Below the pieces are notes generated by a model that did not search any database, had not been told where the DNA came from, and was given only the letters and a program-made list of their open reading frames with translations. From NCBI GenBank assembly GCA_013076295.1, contig RQOL01000554.1:1-64000 (forward strand): a stretch of 64,000 nt of DNA, given 5' to 3'. This stretch comes from Sanderia malayensis. Lineage: Eukaryota; Cnidaria; Scyphozoa; Semaeostomeae; Pelagiidae. A program made the position numbers and the translations under genes. Of the stretch, positions 1-11,586 are shown one piece after another (within the stretch, counting starts at the first letter, position 1; each line of letters starts with the position of its first letter).

Positions 1-1645
1 GGCTATTTTTATTTTGACAAGAACATAGGAGTTGCTTTATTGTCGTGGGGATACGTTTATAAAAATGAATGCCTGCAAGCAGAAGAGAAAAGCTGTGCGG
101 AAGTATAGTAGGCCTTAAAGAACTATTGTATCATCATTTGCACCATCATTATGTTTTATTATTTTTTTGAATGTAATCCCGGGCCAGAAAATCCGAGCTT
201 CAGATTTTAAATTAATTGTTGATGTGCATTTAATTTAGTTTTCTTTTTAATGTGGGGTTTTCGACATCTATTCCTCTGTTTTTGGTATTGTTTTGTTTTC
301 ATTGTAAAGTCACATCAACAAAGATTTGAGTTTTATCTTTGATCTCCAAACTGAGCGTGCACCTTCTCTTGATAAAGATAATTTGCTGAAATCTATTATT
401 GCTGAAAGTTGAATTCCAAAATTTCCAGCTATGAAACGTAAATGCCAATAAGAATGTCAAATGACAACATTCAAACACATCAAATATAGAGAAACAACCT
501 GTTACCAGTACAGATATCTAGGCTTCCAAGCACGCTAAACCCCCCTTCTCCATATTTTTTCGAGGCACTCATTTCAAAAATATCGTTTTAATCAAATGCT
601 AGATGCTTTAGGTCCTGGTTACATCACAGCAGCACCCATTTTAACAATGTTAACAGCTAGTTTTAATTGAAAAAAATGCTGGATTTATTTCGCGTACTAA
701 TTCACGTTAGAGCTTGAAAGCTTCTAGATTCTAGCCTGCGCGTGGCCTTGAATCCTCCCGTTTAGCCGCATGCTGGGTTTATGTATCATCAATTCATCAA
801 TGGCGGTAATCTTTGCTGCAGTGCAGTGAGACGTTTAGAACATCGAGAAAACGATATTTGGTTGGCTTTTCTGCTGTTAACTTTTATTCTGTTAACTTTT
901 ATTCGTGGTCAGAATGAGAAGGCCCAAAAAATGCAATTTTAATTTGACAAAAACGCAGGAGTTGCTTTCTTGTTGTGGGGATAAGTTATAAAAATTAATG
1001 CCTGCCACCAGAAGAGAAAGTCTGTGCGGAAGTATAGTAGGACTTAGAAACTATGTATCGTCATTTGCACCATCATTATGTTTTATTGTTTTTTGAAAGT
1101 AATCCCGGTCCAGAAAGAAAATCCTGACTTCAGATTTCAATTGTTGATGTGAATTTATTTAAGTTTTCTTTTAATCTGGGGTTTTCTACATTTATTCCTC
1201 TGTTTTGGTATTATTTTGTTTTCATTGTGAAGCACATCAACAAAGATTTGAATTTTATCTTTGATTTTCAAACTGAGCGTACATCTTTCTTGATAAAGAA
1301 TAATTGCTGAATCTATTATTGCTATTATTATCGTGGGCTCGAAAACCGTTTCGGTCTCCCAGTGTCCTAGGCAACTATATCTATAAATGATGTTGTAACC
1401 TATTTTGCTTTTTAATGCATTTTTATATCAACCTAATTTATTAACTTATGATTGTTGCTGAATTACATGAATTTGAATTTGAATTTGAATTTGAAATTCC
1501 AAATCCCAGCTATGAAACGTAAATGTCAATAAAAAATGTCAAGTACAAGCACTCATTTCAAAACATATCGTTTTAATCAAATGCTAGATGCTTAGTTCTG
1601 GTTACATCACAGCAGCACTCATTTAACAACGTTAACAGCTAGTTA
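1..1645. repeat. Diverged direct duplication, about 940 bp offset
   Basis: Bases 1-662 and about 935-1645 are two direct copies of one non-coding sequence. Both contain the same ordered landmarks: an AGGAGTTGCTTT block, GTGCGGAAGTATAGTAGG, a CCAGAAA block, and the terminal run ending in AACAGCTAGTT. Copy 2 carries about 170 bp extra (see the LINE tail entry at 1323-1495). No convincing coding sequence is seen in either copy. The window begins inside copy 1, so its left limit is unknown. Confidence 0.85.
1323..1495 (+). mobile_element. 5'-truncated non-LTR retrotransposon 3' end
   Basis: This stretch is present in the second copy of the 0.94 kb duplication and absent from the first, so it is an insertion. 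It ends in a short GAATTT microsatellite (about 1466-1494), which is the usual 3' tail of CR1/L2/RTE-type LINE insertions. The insertion is too short to code for anything. Assignment to a clade is inference. Confidence 0.6.
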
Positions 1646-3654
1646 AGCTTTTTATGGGTTTTTTATCAGCTTTGGCGATGTTTTGCAACTTGAAACTAAC
1701 TTTCTACAACCTTCCCGTTATCGTTTTCGATTCTTTTTTACTGTTCATGCTCTTTTCAATTCTCGAAGATTCTCGCGCATGCGTGATCGTAACACTAAAA
1801 CAAAATAAAAATTCGACTGCGCATGCGTGCGCCCGGACGCCCACTCCCTCTCCTACTAATAAGCAGTAATATGTAGCAAAAGTTATCCACTTGTCTTTTA
1901 TTACTTTTCTGTTTTTGAATAAGAAACCTCCGTGCTGCAAAGTATACGCAAATCAACACGTGTTAACCACTGCCATGAACTGGAATGCCAGGTAACAGAA
2001 AAACATTTTAAAAAGACAATAATACATTGAAAATTTTTACAAATTTTATCTCAACATTTTTCGGCGCTTTATATCATTGCACTGCTATGATGTTGTCAGA
2101 TTGGAGGCTGCCAATGTCATGGTAACTTCACCAATCATTTCCTCCTCCCCCCCCCACCTCAGGAGAGGCTAACTTTAGGTAATTGTTCGATAAGACGTTT
2201 CTGATATACACAGAGTTTAAACATGAAAGTTGATAGTCAGTTGAGAAACACGAATCGGGAAATAAAATGTTTTGGTGATATCATTTCAAAAGGTTACAAC
2301 AGAACAAGAACCAAAATAGAACATCGAAACAAATTGATGAATAGTTTCGTTGAAAAGTTTCTTGTTTTTGCTTCAGAAAGGGTTCTTGCATCTTTCTTAA
2401 TGGCAAGCTTGCCGCTGTTTCGCGATTGATGGAGATCCACGCCAAGTTTGAAATTTGAAATGATTTCAAACTGTCCTTTAAGATCATTTACGAAAACTTT
2501 CCGACAAAGTCTTAAATTTTCCGACAAAATGGCTCGGAAGCTCTGGTGGAGGGGCGGTCGCCCCCCCCCCATGCCTCCTGTATCTACGCCACTGGATTGA
2601 ACTAATTCTATGAGAGATGCCAAAGATTCGTAAGCATTTTAACTTTTTGACTTGCTTTGAAGAAAACAATGTAGGTATGCTTCGATATTCACGAATAAAG
2701 CATTATACAAAATTTAATGTCTTTTTGAGCTTCCTCGTGACGAACTAATTTTCAATTTCTAATGACAATAAGTTGCAATAAGCATGCAGCTCTTTCTTAG
2801 TATTTTTTCTATGGTATATTGTTGGGGAACCTCGCGACCTGCGTGACCCGCGCATTAATACGCATAATCTGATGATTATTATTCTTACAGTTGGCATATC
2901 AACTATTAATCATTGTGATTTTACTCCAGGAGCTTGGAAACTAATTAATAGCCAGTTAGGAATTTATTGACGTAAATTGATTGCATATTGTAACTTGGTC
3001 TATTCGCATTGGACGGTCTAATTTTGTAACTCTTGCGTGATTGGTAGATTTTATAACATTATTTCCTCTTATGTAATCCTTAACATGAATCATATCAGCG
3101 TGTTTTAGAGTTCGATTTTTTGCTGTTAGAGTATGATGTGGATGAAAACAGTGAGCTAGAAAACCAAATTGTTGTACTTAATCTTCGTGAATTCTTAGTA
3201 ATATTCAAAGTCTGGAATCAGCAAGGGAGACGGGTAGAATCTCCACATATATGTTCAAAATTGAATCTTTTTCATCAAACGGGAAAGAAAACGGCAAACT
3301 TATCGAAGTTTATACAGGACTTTCAAGTTCAAAATTAAAATTTATTATTCGAAGACATACCTGGTTGCTCTCCATCGATATAAAATCCTTGAAGATCTCC
3401 GTTTGAGCTGATTCGGCTTGTTGAATATCCAGCAATTGAAGGTAAATGTTCTCACAAAATGGAACCAGCTATGCTTGCAATAAGCTAAAGTCCACGAAAT
3501 ATTCAGCCTTACAACGCTTTTCATAAACAATTTTTTCATAATAATTTCATAATAATGATATGCTACATATATACAGAGCGTCGTCATGAATAAATATAAA
3601 CTACGAAGCAAACGAATTAAAACAACTAATCAACATAACATCGATGTAAACTAA
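1646..3654. other. Non-coding stretch with NRF-1-like palindromes and a solo transposon end
   Basis: No exon is recognised. Two GCGCATGCG palindromes lie at 1774-1784 and 1818-1830; a third lies at 5421-5432. They match the vertebrate NRF-1 consensus, but no adjoining gene is visible. At about 2530-2600 a G/C-rich run is followed by TATCTACGCCACTG. That is the right-end signature (CAGTGGCGTAGATA in reverse) of a common DNA-transposon family, but no partner end is seen nearby. Confidence 0.4.
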
Positions 3655-4037
3655 GGGCCTGTTCATATGAACCCGCTTGCCGGGCCAGCTCACTAAGCGA
3701 GATCTCACCCACTCCCCATTTCCTATACAAAATTTGTTTTCTGTTCATATGAGAAAGCGGGCTGGCCCGCTAGGCGAGATTTCACTGGAGCACTGCCGGG
3801 ATCCCGCCTAGCGGGATGAAATTTTTCCCATATGAACACTCCAGCCCGCTTACCGGGCCAGAAGCGTGCCAACTGCGCATGTACAGCCATTGTTTTCATT
3901 GTCAATTTCTCAAGTGACAAATATCATGTTACAGTTTCTATCTCGGTAGGCGTGACGGAATTTTCTCATATGAACAGAATTTACATCTGTCTCGCTTAGT
4001 GAGCTGGCCCGGCAAGCGGGCTCATATGAACAGGCCC
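3655..4037. mobile_element. PIF/Harbinger-type MITE, 383 bp
   Basis: The ends are inverted copies beginning GGGCCTGTTCATATGA. They extend inward through the blocks CGCTTGCCGGGCCAGCTCAC and GCGAGAT. The element is flanked on both sides by TAA (3652-3654 and 4038-4040), the 3-bp target duplication typical of PIF/Harbinger. It has no coding capacity. Several internal blocks such as GCGGGCTGGCCCGC repeat the terminal motif in both orientations, so the whole element can fold on itself. Confidence 0.85.
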
Positions 4038-4040
4038 TAA

Positions 4041-5764
4041 GAAAAAAACATAACATCGATGACAAAAAAATGCTGCTCTTTGCGTTTACGATTGTGACGT
4101 AAGATTAACTTGGGTGGGAGGTAGACAGTTGCACGATTGAATGGTTCATGAGCAGTGATTGATGAGCAACAGCAGCTAAATAACAACAATGATATAATGG
4201 TAATATCTGCTTGTAAATTAAATAATGAATATCCCAGAAATTCATTGTTGCTTTTTAATTCTTCTAGATTCCAAATGTAAGTTTACGATAAAAATTAAGC
4301 GTAACAATCAAAATGCATAGAATAGGGCTATTTCTATGATGCAATTTTAGTAATTAATAGAGTAACTGGTTTTATTCTCAAATTATTTTATTGCATTAAT
4401 ATGGTTACAACGCAACTTAGATATATACTCTTTCTATGATAATGAGAATGGCCTACAGGTTCAAAAAACGGAATTAGTATAATTTAAAACTAACTGTTCC
4501 ACAAAGACAAATCGCCTTTACAACTGCTTTGGTATTCAATGCAAAATCTTCTTTGTAATTCTTGAATCCAATTTATCAGTGTTCACATAATTCTCTACGT
4601 TTTGTGACCAGGTAGCTGTAGAAATTTAATAGGCTGTTTTGTTTTCTCTGTTGTCTAAGCAAAGGTACCACCCTGAAAGGTTCTTAAGACATTGGTTTTT
4701 GTGTGCGGGTGTTCGCTGTAAATAACCTTAGCTGTTGGTTCGTAGCAGACGATGGGCTCCTCAATGTTTGATCGTAGAGAACTTGAATCTTTCCCATGCA
4801 TAATGGTTAGCGACGGAAGGAAACTAGTCTCTGCTTGCCGCTGATTTCAAAAGCATGCTTGAACCATCTAATGGCATTGGTACAAAAGAACCCAAACGGC
4901 ATCTGCTGGGCATTGGATTTTGAAAAACTTGCCAAGAGTAGCACGTGGTTCTGAAATGCAGTTCACGTGTTCAGATGTAAGGATCGTTGATGGAAGCCTG
5001 CAAGAAAATCAATGGCAATCTAGAGTTAGTATAATGAAGATTGTAAATAATAAAACTTTTGATCGTTTGTCCATCCTCTAAACACCCAAAGCTTAATTCT
5101 ATTACATCGTTTTGAGCTTGCTTTACGTTCTGATTGAAACCTTGAATTTAAATATGAATTTAATTGAATTGCTTTTTAGAAACGAGGCTGTAATAGCTGA
5201 TTATGTTTGAGCAAGCATTACGCGTGACCAAAATAAACACAGATGACGTCTTTTTTCCATTTCACATACAAACCTGCTTTGCGTGTAACTTGCATCCATT
5301 TGCTGCACTATGATTGCTTGCATGTACGTCTAGATTTGTGTCTTGACTTGATATCTTTTACTTTTGACATTTCATGGTCTAATGTCGTTAGTGTCCTGTT
5401 TCTCATAAAAGACGCCTCTTTGCGCATGCGCCTTTTAAGTCAAAACAGTAGCCCCACGTGCGACAAGATATTCTTGAAATTGTTAAAGAATCTTATCAGA
5501 CTGACATTTTGAACATCTTATGTGACTGATAGAATGAGTTGTTGAGTTTTTCGTGTTTTGTTGCGTCAATATGAAGTTAGATGTTTCCAAAGAGTGTGTT
5601 TTTGGATGCTTAAGTTTGAGAGCACATTTGCTCAGAGATAATAAACTCTACCAGCACATTACTTACACAAATATCGCACTTAAGTGGAATAACTTGAAGT
5701 ATGAATTTCATGAAAGTGCTACTTCAGAAATATTTTTTACGAAATATTTTGTTAGGGGGGGCTA
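4041..5764. other. Mostly unrecognised stretch; possible decayed exon
   Basis: Between about 4665 and 4995 the minus strand has exon-like reading frames of about 40 codons each, broken by stops and a frame change. A possible splice acceptor sits near 4997. I do not recognise the product, and chance is a real alternative. The remaining sequence is AT-rich and shows nothing I can support. Confidence 0.25.
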
Positions 5765-5784
5765 CTTTTTTCTGGGCCACCCTG
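5740..5784. mobile_element. Solo right end of a mariner-like element
   Basis: The sequence ends in CTGGGCCACCCTG followed by TA (5785-5786). In reverse this reads CAGGGTGGCCCAGAAAAAAG, a typical Tc1/mariner terminal repeat with its TA target. A matching left end was not found upstream, so the element is truncated or very diverged. It directly abuts the NUDT6-like copy A. Confidence 0.5.
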
Positions 5785-6429
5785 TATATTGCAGACAAAT
5801 TTAATTGAAAATATGTCATGTCAGATAAAGAAATGGAAGTTTCCTTGTGGCTTTGCTGAACCAAATAAAGATATCGGGTAAGCATGAATCTTTCTTTATT
5901 CTTGTTTCCTGGATTGCATGCAAAACCTCTCACTTATATCATGTGAAACATAAATATCTCATAAAAATTTCTTGCAAGACTTTGCATATCACTTATTTAT
6001 TTCTAATATATGTATGTATCTTTGCATAAAAACCCCCGTTCTATTAGGTTCTCTGCTCTAATAAGCTTCTTTTTGACTTGAGATTGTTAATTAAGCCCGC
6101 CCTCTCTATTGAGCCTCCCTCCCAGGGCTAAAAAGATCTTTTTTGGTATGAATGTAGTCATGAAGTTATCTTTGCTTTAGGTGCTACTGTGATGAGAGAA
6201 ATTAAGGAAGAAGCTGGCATTGAAGCTGGTGAGTCTGTGGGATTGACTTTGATTCCATTTATTATAACTTCTTGTTTATGTTCCAGCTGCAATATCCCTG
6301 TGTCCTTCAAGCCTGTTTAATTTTGCTGTGTCGTTAGGAGTAAATGCTGCTTGCTTTGAAAGCATGGCTATTCTCCTATTATGTAATTTGGTGATGAAAG
6401 AGTTGCAATAAAGAATAAACACACAGTTC
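5785..6429 (+). pseudogene. NUDT6-like Nudix hydrolase fragment, copy A (two exons)
   Basis: Two exons of a Nudix protein are visible. Exon 5825-5877 encodes KKWKFPCGFAEPNKDIG, and exon 6181-6228 encodes ATVMREIKEEAGIEAG. Spliced together they form a Nudix box (G, five residues, E, then REIKEEAGI), which binds metal and hydrolyses nucleoside diphosphate-linked substrates. The residues around it resemble animal NUDT6, but no enzyme assay could be inferred from this. Phases match (GG plus T at the junction). Upstream exons present in copies B and D are missing here, and the sequence ends about 200 bp after the Nudix exon at AATAAA-rich DNA (about 6408-6420). The intron at about 6031-6150 contains an old relative of the MITE at 35559. 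The fragment is probably non-functional. Confidence 0.75.
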
Positions 6430-7218
6430 GGGCCCATGTACAGTCGACTTTCTGCGGACTTAGCTCCGTGGTGGTAATTAATTGGAATGCAAGGAATCGA
6501 GAAATTTGCTCAACGCTGAAAAGCAGCAAGTTGTCATCATGCATTACTCATGTAACTGCCTGATGACATTAATAAACGAAAACAACATGGCTGGTTTTCG
6601 AAGCTCAGAACAAGATCGATATTACGTTATGAAAACGCACAGGAGAAATGTTCTGAATGAATTGTGAATTATGCCCCTCCATTGGCAAGTACCGTTATAT
6701 TTTGGGCAAATATAACGGTACTTGCCGTTATATTTTGGCATATTTTTGGGCAAAAATAGCTCCACGTTTACGAATGCCCCCTCCATCATTTCAGTCCTAC
6801 ATGTTTGAGAGGCAGCACTCTGAGGCCAATCTCATTTATGCTTGCATTTATATAGAAAATGTTCAAGCAGTCCTTTTGTTAAACATGTTCTGTTGTTTTT
6901 TCCAGCAAATAAACTATAAATATAAAGAAAACCTTTTCTCTTCTTCGGGCATTTTTAATTGCATGCGTGACCTCAACAACAAAATGAAAACAAACCTGCC
7001 TTCCTTTCTTGCACAACAGCGAATATGTTATTGGCAATGACAGGAGGAATTAAAGTGAGCAAGTTGAGCACCTCGCGAGGTGCTCAAAGCTGCGGGGTGT
7101 TGCTCAGGCCAGAGATGACCATCTACAGTTCTGAGCAAGAGAACCCTGGGGCGATAATTGGGATAATCCCCGAAAATATGCAAGTTTTCTTGACTTGAGC
7201 ATGACTGTACATGGGCCC
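6430..7218. mobile_element. PIF/Harbinger-like non-autonomous element, 789 bp
   Basis: The termini are GGGCCCATGTACAGTC and its inverse, flanked by TTC on both sides (6427-6429 and 7219-7221). Copy C (53220-53240) shows an equivalent uninterrupted site, which confirms that this is an insertion. The GGGCC tip and 3-bp duplication suggest PIF/Harbinger, though TTC is not the preferred TWA target. A hairpin built from GTACCGTTATATTTTG and its inverse lies at about 6688-6740. An apparent 127-codon reading frame (6657-7040) has no recognisable domain. Confidence 0.75.
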
Positions 7219-7221
7219 TTC

Positions 7222-7340
7222 AATTCAACGCCTGCCTTAATTTCATAGCCAATCAATTATTACAATGTGAAGACAATATTGTGATTTACTAATCTCATAA
7301 ATAACCAGAAGCTGTTATTTGAGTGAATTGATAAGCTATG
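7222..7340. repeat. Continuation of the NUDT6/gene X duplicated unit
   Basis: Downstream of the MITE the sequence resumes homology to 53230-53340, the spacer between NUDT6-like copy C and gene X. This shows that locus A once had the same arrangement as the locus at 53 kb. The gene X body expected to follow is absent. Confidence 0.7.
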
Positions 7341-7600
7341 ATAATTGATAACTTGTGTAAATTCAGCGATGAAAACTCACGAATACTGTCTTCTTGATGT
7401 GGGCTTAGGAAATTGTGAAATTGCAACTGAATCTCGGACGGCTGTTTATCTTTTATATAGCTATAGCAACATTATTGATCTTACGTCACAAGCTGTGTTG
7501 TTGTGGCTGCGCTCAAAACCGCTGGGTGAAAGTGTCTGGGACTTGTGACGTAACTCTTTCAGAGGAACTCTCTTGAGTAGTGAAATTTGTAACTGTGTTT
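7340..7600. repeat. Gene X promoter-like block, first copy
   Basis: This block shares a run of landmarks with the 5' flank of gene X at 56690-56830 and 29080-29210: GAAATTGCAACTGAAT, GGCTGTTTATCTT, TATAGCTATAGCAACATTATT, and a CRE-like TTACGTCA. It lies where the gene X promoter would be if the gene body had been deleted. The 67-codon reading frame across it has no known domain and is probably fortuitous. Confidence 0.7.
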
Positions 7601-8511
7601 TGCTTTTCTTTTATAGTCTATGATTATGTGTATGTAGTGAGGCTTGGCCCTTATGCTCAATTGAAAGAAGCTTTGAATCGAGTTTTTTCACTTGGAGCGA
7701 TGTGATTGAAAGCTTGCCAGGAGAGTGGGAGGGAGAGATATCGAGAAAGAAAGTTAAGAACATGGTTTTACATAAAATTGTTAACCTTGCACATTCATGG
7801 ACAGCCCAGAATACAAAACATATTTGGAAGTATAGAAGTTACCATGTTTGAGTGAACGAAGTAGTGGAACTTTGTCAAGTGCTTCTGTGTACGGGTTTCC
7901 AATTAATTGCTCTGACACTAATCTTAGTTGTAGCTATTTGTGATGATGCTACTCGCAGTAATGACGCTCCGTGATCTTTTGCAGATGATGTGCTAAAATG
8001 AAGCAATCTGGCGAAAGAGAGTGTCATTGAAACTGGTGAATTGAGTTCTATTCTGTTATTGTATAGATGTGCTACGATGCAACTCTCTGCCGGTTGCTGT
8101 AGGATTTCCAGATGCGCTGCGGGACCAGGAATTAACACTAGAAATTTCCATCGTGGTATGAAGCATTTTTGAAGTAGCCTTCTTTTACACCTACCAATGC
8201 GATTGTCATGTATTATAGTGTAGCAATTTCTTGCGTGCCATGTGTAAGAGCTGCATATTATTTCATCACGATGCAATGATGCAATTTCGCCATGCATGTT
8301 TGGAAAGCAGAATGCAAATGTGAAAGAAGGAGATTTCAAATTCGATTGCATAACTAATTCTCATATCGAATGAATGCTAAAAGCCAAGTATTGAATGCAT
8401 CTACTGGCAATGTCACGGATACTCCTAACTACCATGCCAATAGTAAGTTACTTATGCAAGAGATGAAAAACTATCCTGTCACCCTGTATTCCATCTCGTT
8501 CAACTTTCACT
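7601..8511. other. No supported feature
   Basis: This segment separates the two copies of the promoter-like block. A 158-codon minus-strand reading frame (7875-8351) has no recognisable domain, no splice support and no repeat relationship. I do not call it a gene. Confidence 0.4.
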
Positions 8512-8555
8512 TTGCTTTTTCAATTTATCCAAAATGAGTTGGTAACCTGTGCTAA

Positions 8556-8800
8556 TTTAGCGATGAAAACTCACGAATACTGTCTCTCTTATGTGCGCTT
8601 AATAAATTGCGAAATTGCAAATGAATCTCGGACGGCTGTTTATCTTTTATATAGCTATAGCAAAATTATTGATCTTACGTCACAAGTTGTATTGTTGTGG
8701 CTGCGCTGGAAGCTGCTGGGTGAAAGTGTCTGGGATTTGTGACGAAACACTTTGAGAGGAGCTCTCTTGAGTAGTGAAACTTGTAACTGTCTTTTGCTGT
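8556..8800. repeat. Gene X promoter-like block, second copy
   Basis: This is a direct repeat of 7340-7600, by eye close to 90 percent identical, about 1.2 kb downstream and in the same orientation. Shared landmarks include GATGAAAACTCACGAATACTG, TTTATATAGCTATAGCAA and TTACGTCACAAG. Similarity continues past the CRE-like site into GGTGAAAGTGTCTGGGA, which the 29 and 56 kb copies lack. Confidence 0.8.
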
Positions 8801-9946
8801 TCTTTCAACCAGATAATTTTTGCCGAGGCTTGATGTTCTTATTTTTTTCATAATTTGAGGCTCAAATGTTCATAAAAGTGTTCCTATTTTAATTTGGAAG
8901 TGATATTAGACCAGAACTCAAACAATGTTTATACATTTACTCAGCTACTTTACTACGGCATAACAGGTTGTCTTATGAATGACTTTGGAATTGCATGGAT
9001 TCGTTTTGTTGAAGTGAAAAAATTCAAAAGTCACTTTTTGTTTTTTTTTTAATTTCTCATCCGAGGCTGAGCATGTTCTAAACTTGTCCTTATTTTTTTG
9101 AGAAATCGAGCCTCAGTGTTTTTATAAAATGTGTTCTTATAAAACAAAAAGTGCAACGGCTGGCAATATCCAACAGAACAATATCCGAATTGGCGCACCT
9201 TTCAATATGCCGATAGAGGGCGATTTGCCATATAGTCACTTCTATAGCAAGAAATGCAAAGACACAAAAACGTCGTTCAGCTACCACCTGAAAATGAAGT
9301 GATACAAGCTTCAGAAACTTTGCAAACGTGCATTTTGTATTATGCTGAAAATGGAGATGAGATGAGTGCAAATGTTAGCACTTTTTCAAGGCTAGGAAGA
9401 TAACTAATTTTTGAATTCAGCTGTCGTTTTTTTGTAAAACGTGCTCAGAAGTTGGGGACAGCCTAAACAAGCCCACTCAAGTTTTAGGGTTAGGGTTTAA
9501 CGAACTCCCGATATAAGAAAAGTTTTCTTGTTCCCTTCGAGGTACCTTTTATTGGGATTCCCCAATGCTACCATATGGTGCTTTAGATGCTTTCGATATC
9601 ATGTCATCAGTTTTCTTCAGTTTTATATCGATAGCTGCCGGGTACATGCGACCAAAATCTATTATAATCTGTGGAAAATTATTTTTCCTTTCTTCACACC
9701 TTCTGTATTCATTGTTTCATGAATTCATGTTAGAAATTCTATATATCAAACTTATAATTGCTTCTGATGCTAGGACGTGAAATTGCTCGACGTAAAATGG
9801 TTTTCCTAACTTGCCGGATAGAATGAAGATTGAATTGCAGAAATATTGAAGTCTAAATTCGTTAAGGGGTAGAAGCAAGCGGTTTGCGGGTGTAAACCTA
9901 ACTCGGCGGTAGACATGCAAAAGAAATATGAACTTTCAATGTGCAA
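8801..9946. other. Non-coding stretch
   Basis: Two imperfect copies of an AT-rich sequence with CCGAGGCT and GAGGCTCAAATG-type blocks lie at about 8825-8900 and 9062-9140. A short TTTAGGGTTAGGG motif occurs at about 9484. No exon is recognised. The LINE 5' UTR may begin somewhere in the last few hundred bases, but the boundary cannot be placed. Confidence 0.35.
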
Positions 9947-10023
9947 TAACAAGACAGTAACAAGTCAGTAACAAGACAGTAACAAGACAGTAACAAGACA
10001 GTAACAAGACAGTAACAAGACAG
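9947..10023 (+). repeat. Seven tandem 11-bp units in the LINE 5' UTR
   Basis: There are seven exact-length copies of TAACAAGACAG (one unit reads TAACAAGTCAG) directly in front of ORF1. Tandem repeats in the 5' UTR are common promoter structures in LINEs and may drive transcription of this element. That role is inference. Confidence 0.85.
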
Positions 10024-11520
10024 TTGATCGAGCTGATGATGGCTTCGCATAGTACGGACGTGTGTGAGGAAGCTCCAAGCGAATTAAGTTTGGAAATTAT
10101 CACTGAAGCGATAGAAAATATTCGAGAGGCACGTAGGAGGCCAGATGAAGAGTCTATCAGCCTGTACTTGGTAAAAACAGGTCTTTTAAGTAAAAATGTT
10201 GACTCAGATAAGATAGTTTCTGCCGCCATTCGACAGTTTGAAAACAGTGGCCTAATCATGAACCGTCCAACCAAAGATGGAGACTCCTACTTCGTTTGCA
10301 AACTGGCTACTAAAACTTCGGAAAATAGAATACCAGCTACCATAATTAAAGAAGATAAATCAACTAAATCCAGTACCAGGAATCAAGAGAAACCAGAGTT
10401 GTCCTTGGATTTCGGGATGCAATTTAACACCGGCAATATTAATTTTACACCCTACAGCGAGTTTATTACACTGCGTAATCAAGTAAAAGAGCTCATGGAG
10501 TCTGCAAAAAATGAAGACTTGAAAACAATGAAAGAGAGAGTAAGCATTTTAGAAAGGGAAAAGAAAAAATTATCAGATGAAAATATCTCTTTAAAACGAG
10601 AACTCATAAAATTACAGGATCTCTTGGCAAACCATCGTAGCATCCCTAGAGAAGAGCCGCCAATTGCAAATAAGAGTTGGTCAAAAAATAGAACGGAGCC
10701 AATTGAACAAAACAGCATAGAATTTGAAACAACAGCGCACAGAAACCGCAACTGGAGTTACCCAAGAGTATCATCATCAACAAGAACCTTTATAACGGAG
10801 AAACCAAATTTTGAATCAAGAAATCGATTCCAACAACTTTCCAATTTATCAGAGTCAAGAGAGGACACCTATCCAGGGGTGGCCCGGAGAAATCCCTATT
10901 TCGGGGCAGAAATGACAGCATCCTATGCAGAGGCAGCAATGGAGAACACAAGAAACGGAAGTCGAGCTATTGATCTAAGGAGAGAGGAAAGGAATCAACA
11001 ACCAGAAAATAACTTCAGTCAAAAAAAGAAAGTTATAATAATTGGGGACTCAATGCTAAAACAAATAAAAAGAAAAGATATTAACTATCATTTACAAGAC
11101 ACCGTCACCCACGTGAAAACTTTCCCTGGCGCCACCAGCGAAGATATGTCGTCCTACCTGAAGCCAACCCTTAAGTCGAGCCCCGATGAAATAATCCTAC
11201 ACTGCGGAACGAACGATTTAAGATACGAGGAGCCGAAGGAGATTGCCGAGAGGATCATAGGAATTGCTAAGGAAATTGAATCGCATGGTCAAAAAGCAAC
11301 CGTATCAGGACTTATCAGAAGAACAGACTCACCCGAAATGGAGACAAAGAGAAGAGCAGTAAATGTACTTCTTGGGGAAATGCTGCGAGAAAGCCGAACA
11401 AGATTCATAACTCATGAGAATGTGAACCCAGTTCATTTAAATAGATGGGGTTTGCATCTGAATCAATACGGATCCAAGGTAATAACAGAAAACTTCACAA
11501 GGTATTTAACTCAAAGTTGA
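10024..11520 (+). CDS. LINE ORF1: coiled coil plus SGNH/GDSL-like esterase domain
   Basis: This 498-residue protein is the first ORF of a CR1/L2-type non-LTR retrotransposon. Residues about 150-200 are a charged heptad-rich coiled coil, which would multimerise the RNA-binding ORF1 particle. Residues about 338-495 form an SGNH hydrolase-like domain: IIGDSML (nucleophile serine block), HCGTNDL (block III) and GLHLNQYG near the C terminus (the histidine block). Esterase-type ORF1 proteins are known from CR1-clade elements. The central part is basic and low-complexity, as expected for nucleic-acid binding. ORF2 follows after 66 bp on the same strand. No internal stop or frameshift is seen. The ATG at 10024 overlaps no other start. 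Upstream of it lie the 11-bp repeats, and a second ATG at 10036 is equally possible. Confidence 0.93.
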   Translation: MIELMMASHSTDVCEEAPSELSLEIITEAIENIREARRRPDEESISLYLVKTGLLSKNVDSDKIVSAAIRQFENSGLIMNRPTKDGDSYFVCKLATKTSENRIPATIIKEDKSTKSSTRNQEKPELSLDFGMQFNTGNINFTPYSEFITLRNQVKELMESAKNEDLKTMKERVSILEREKKKLSDENISLKRELIKLQDLLANHRSIPREEPPIANKSWSKNRTEPIEQNSIEFETTAHRNRNWSYPRVSSSTRTFITEKPNFESRNRFQQLSNLSESREDTYPGVARRNPYFGAEMTASYAEAAMENTRNGSRAIDLRREERNQQPENNFSQKKKVIIIGDSMLKQIKRKDINYHLQDTVTHVKTFPGATSEDMSSYLKPTLKSSPDEIILHCGTNDLRYEEPKEIAERIIGIAKEIESHGQKATVSGLIRRTDSPEMETKRRAVNVLLGEMLRESRTRFITHENVNPVHLNRWGLHLNQYGSKVITENFTRYLTQS

Positions 11521-11586
11521 CTACCAAGAAATCATAGAGACTTTTCATATAGTTTATCATCTGCAAGTACAAATTTAACTTTAGAA

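Noticed and set aside
6657..7040. 127-codon frame inside the 789-bp MITE
   Set aside because: No domain, crosses a hairpin, and the element has the hallmarks of a non-coding MITE.
7875..8351. 158-codon minus-strand frame
   Set aside because: No domain, repeat relationship or splice context; likely chance in this composition.
9484..9500. TTAGGG-like telomeric repeat
   Set aside because: Only about two units are present; too short to call an interstitial telomere.
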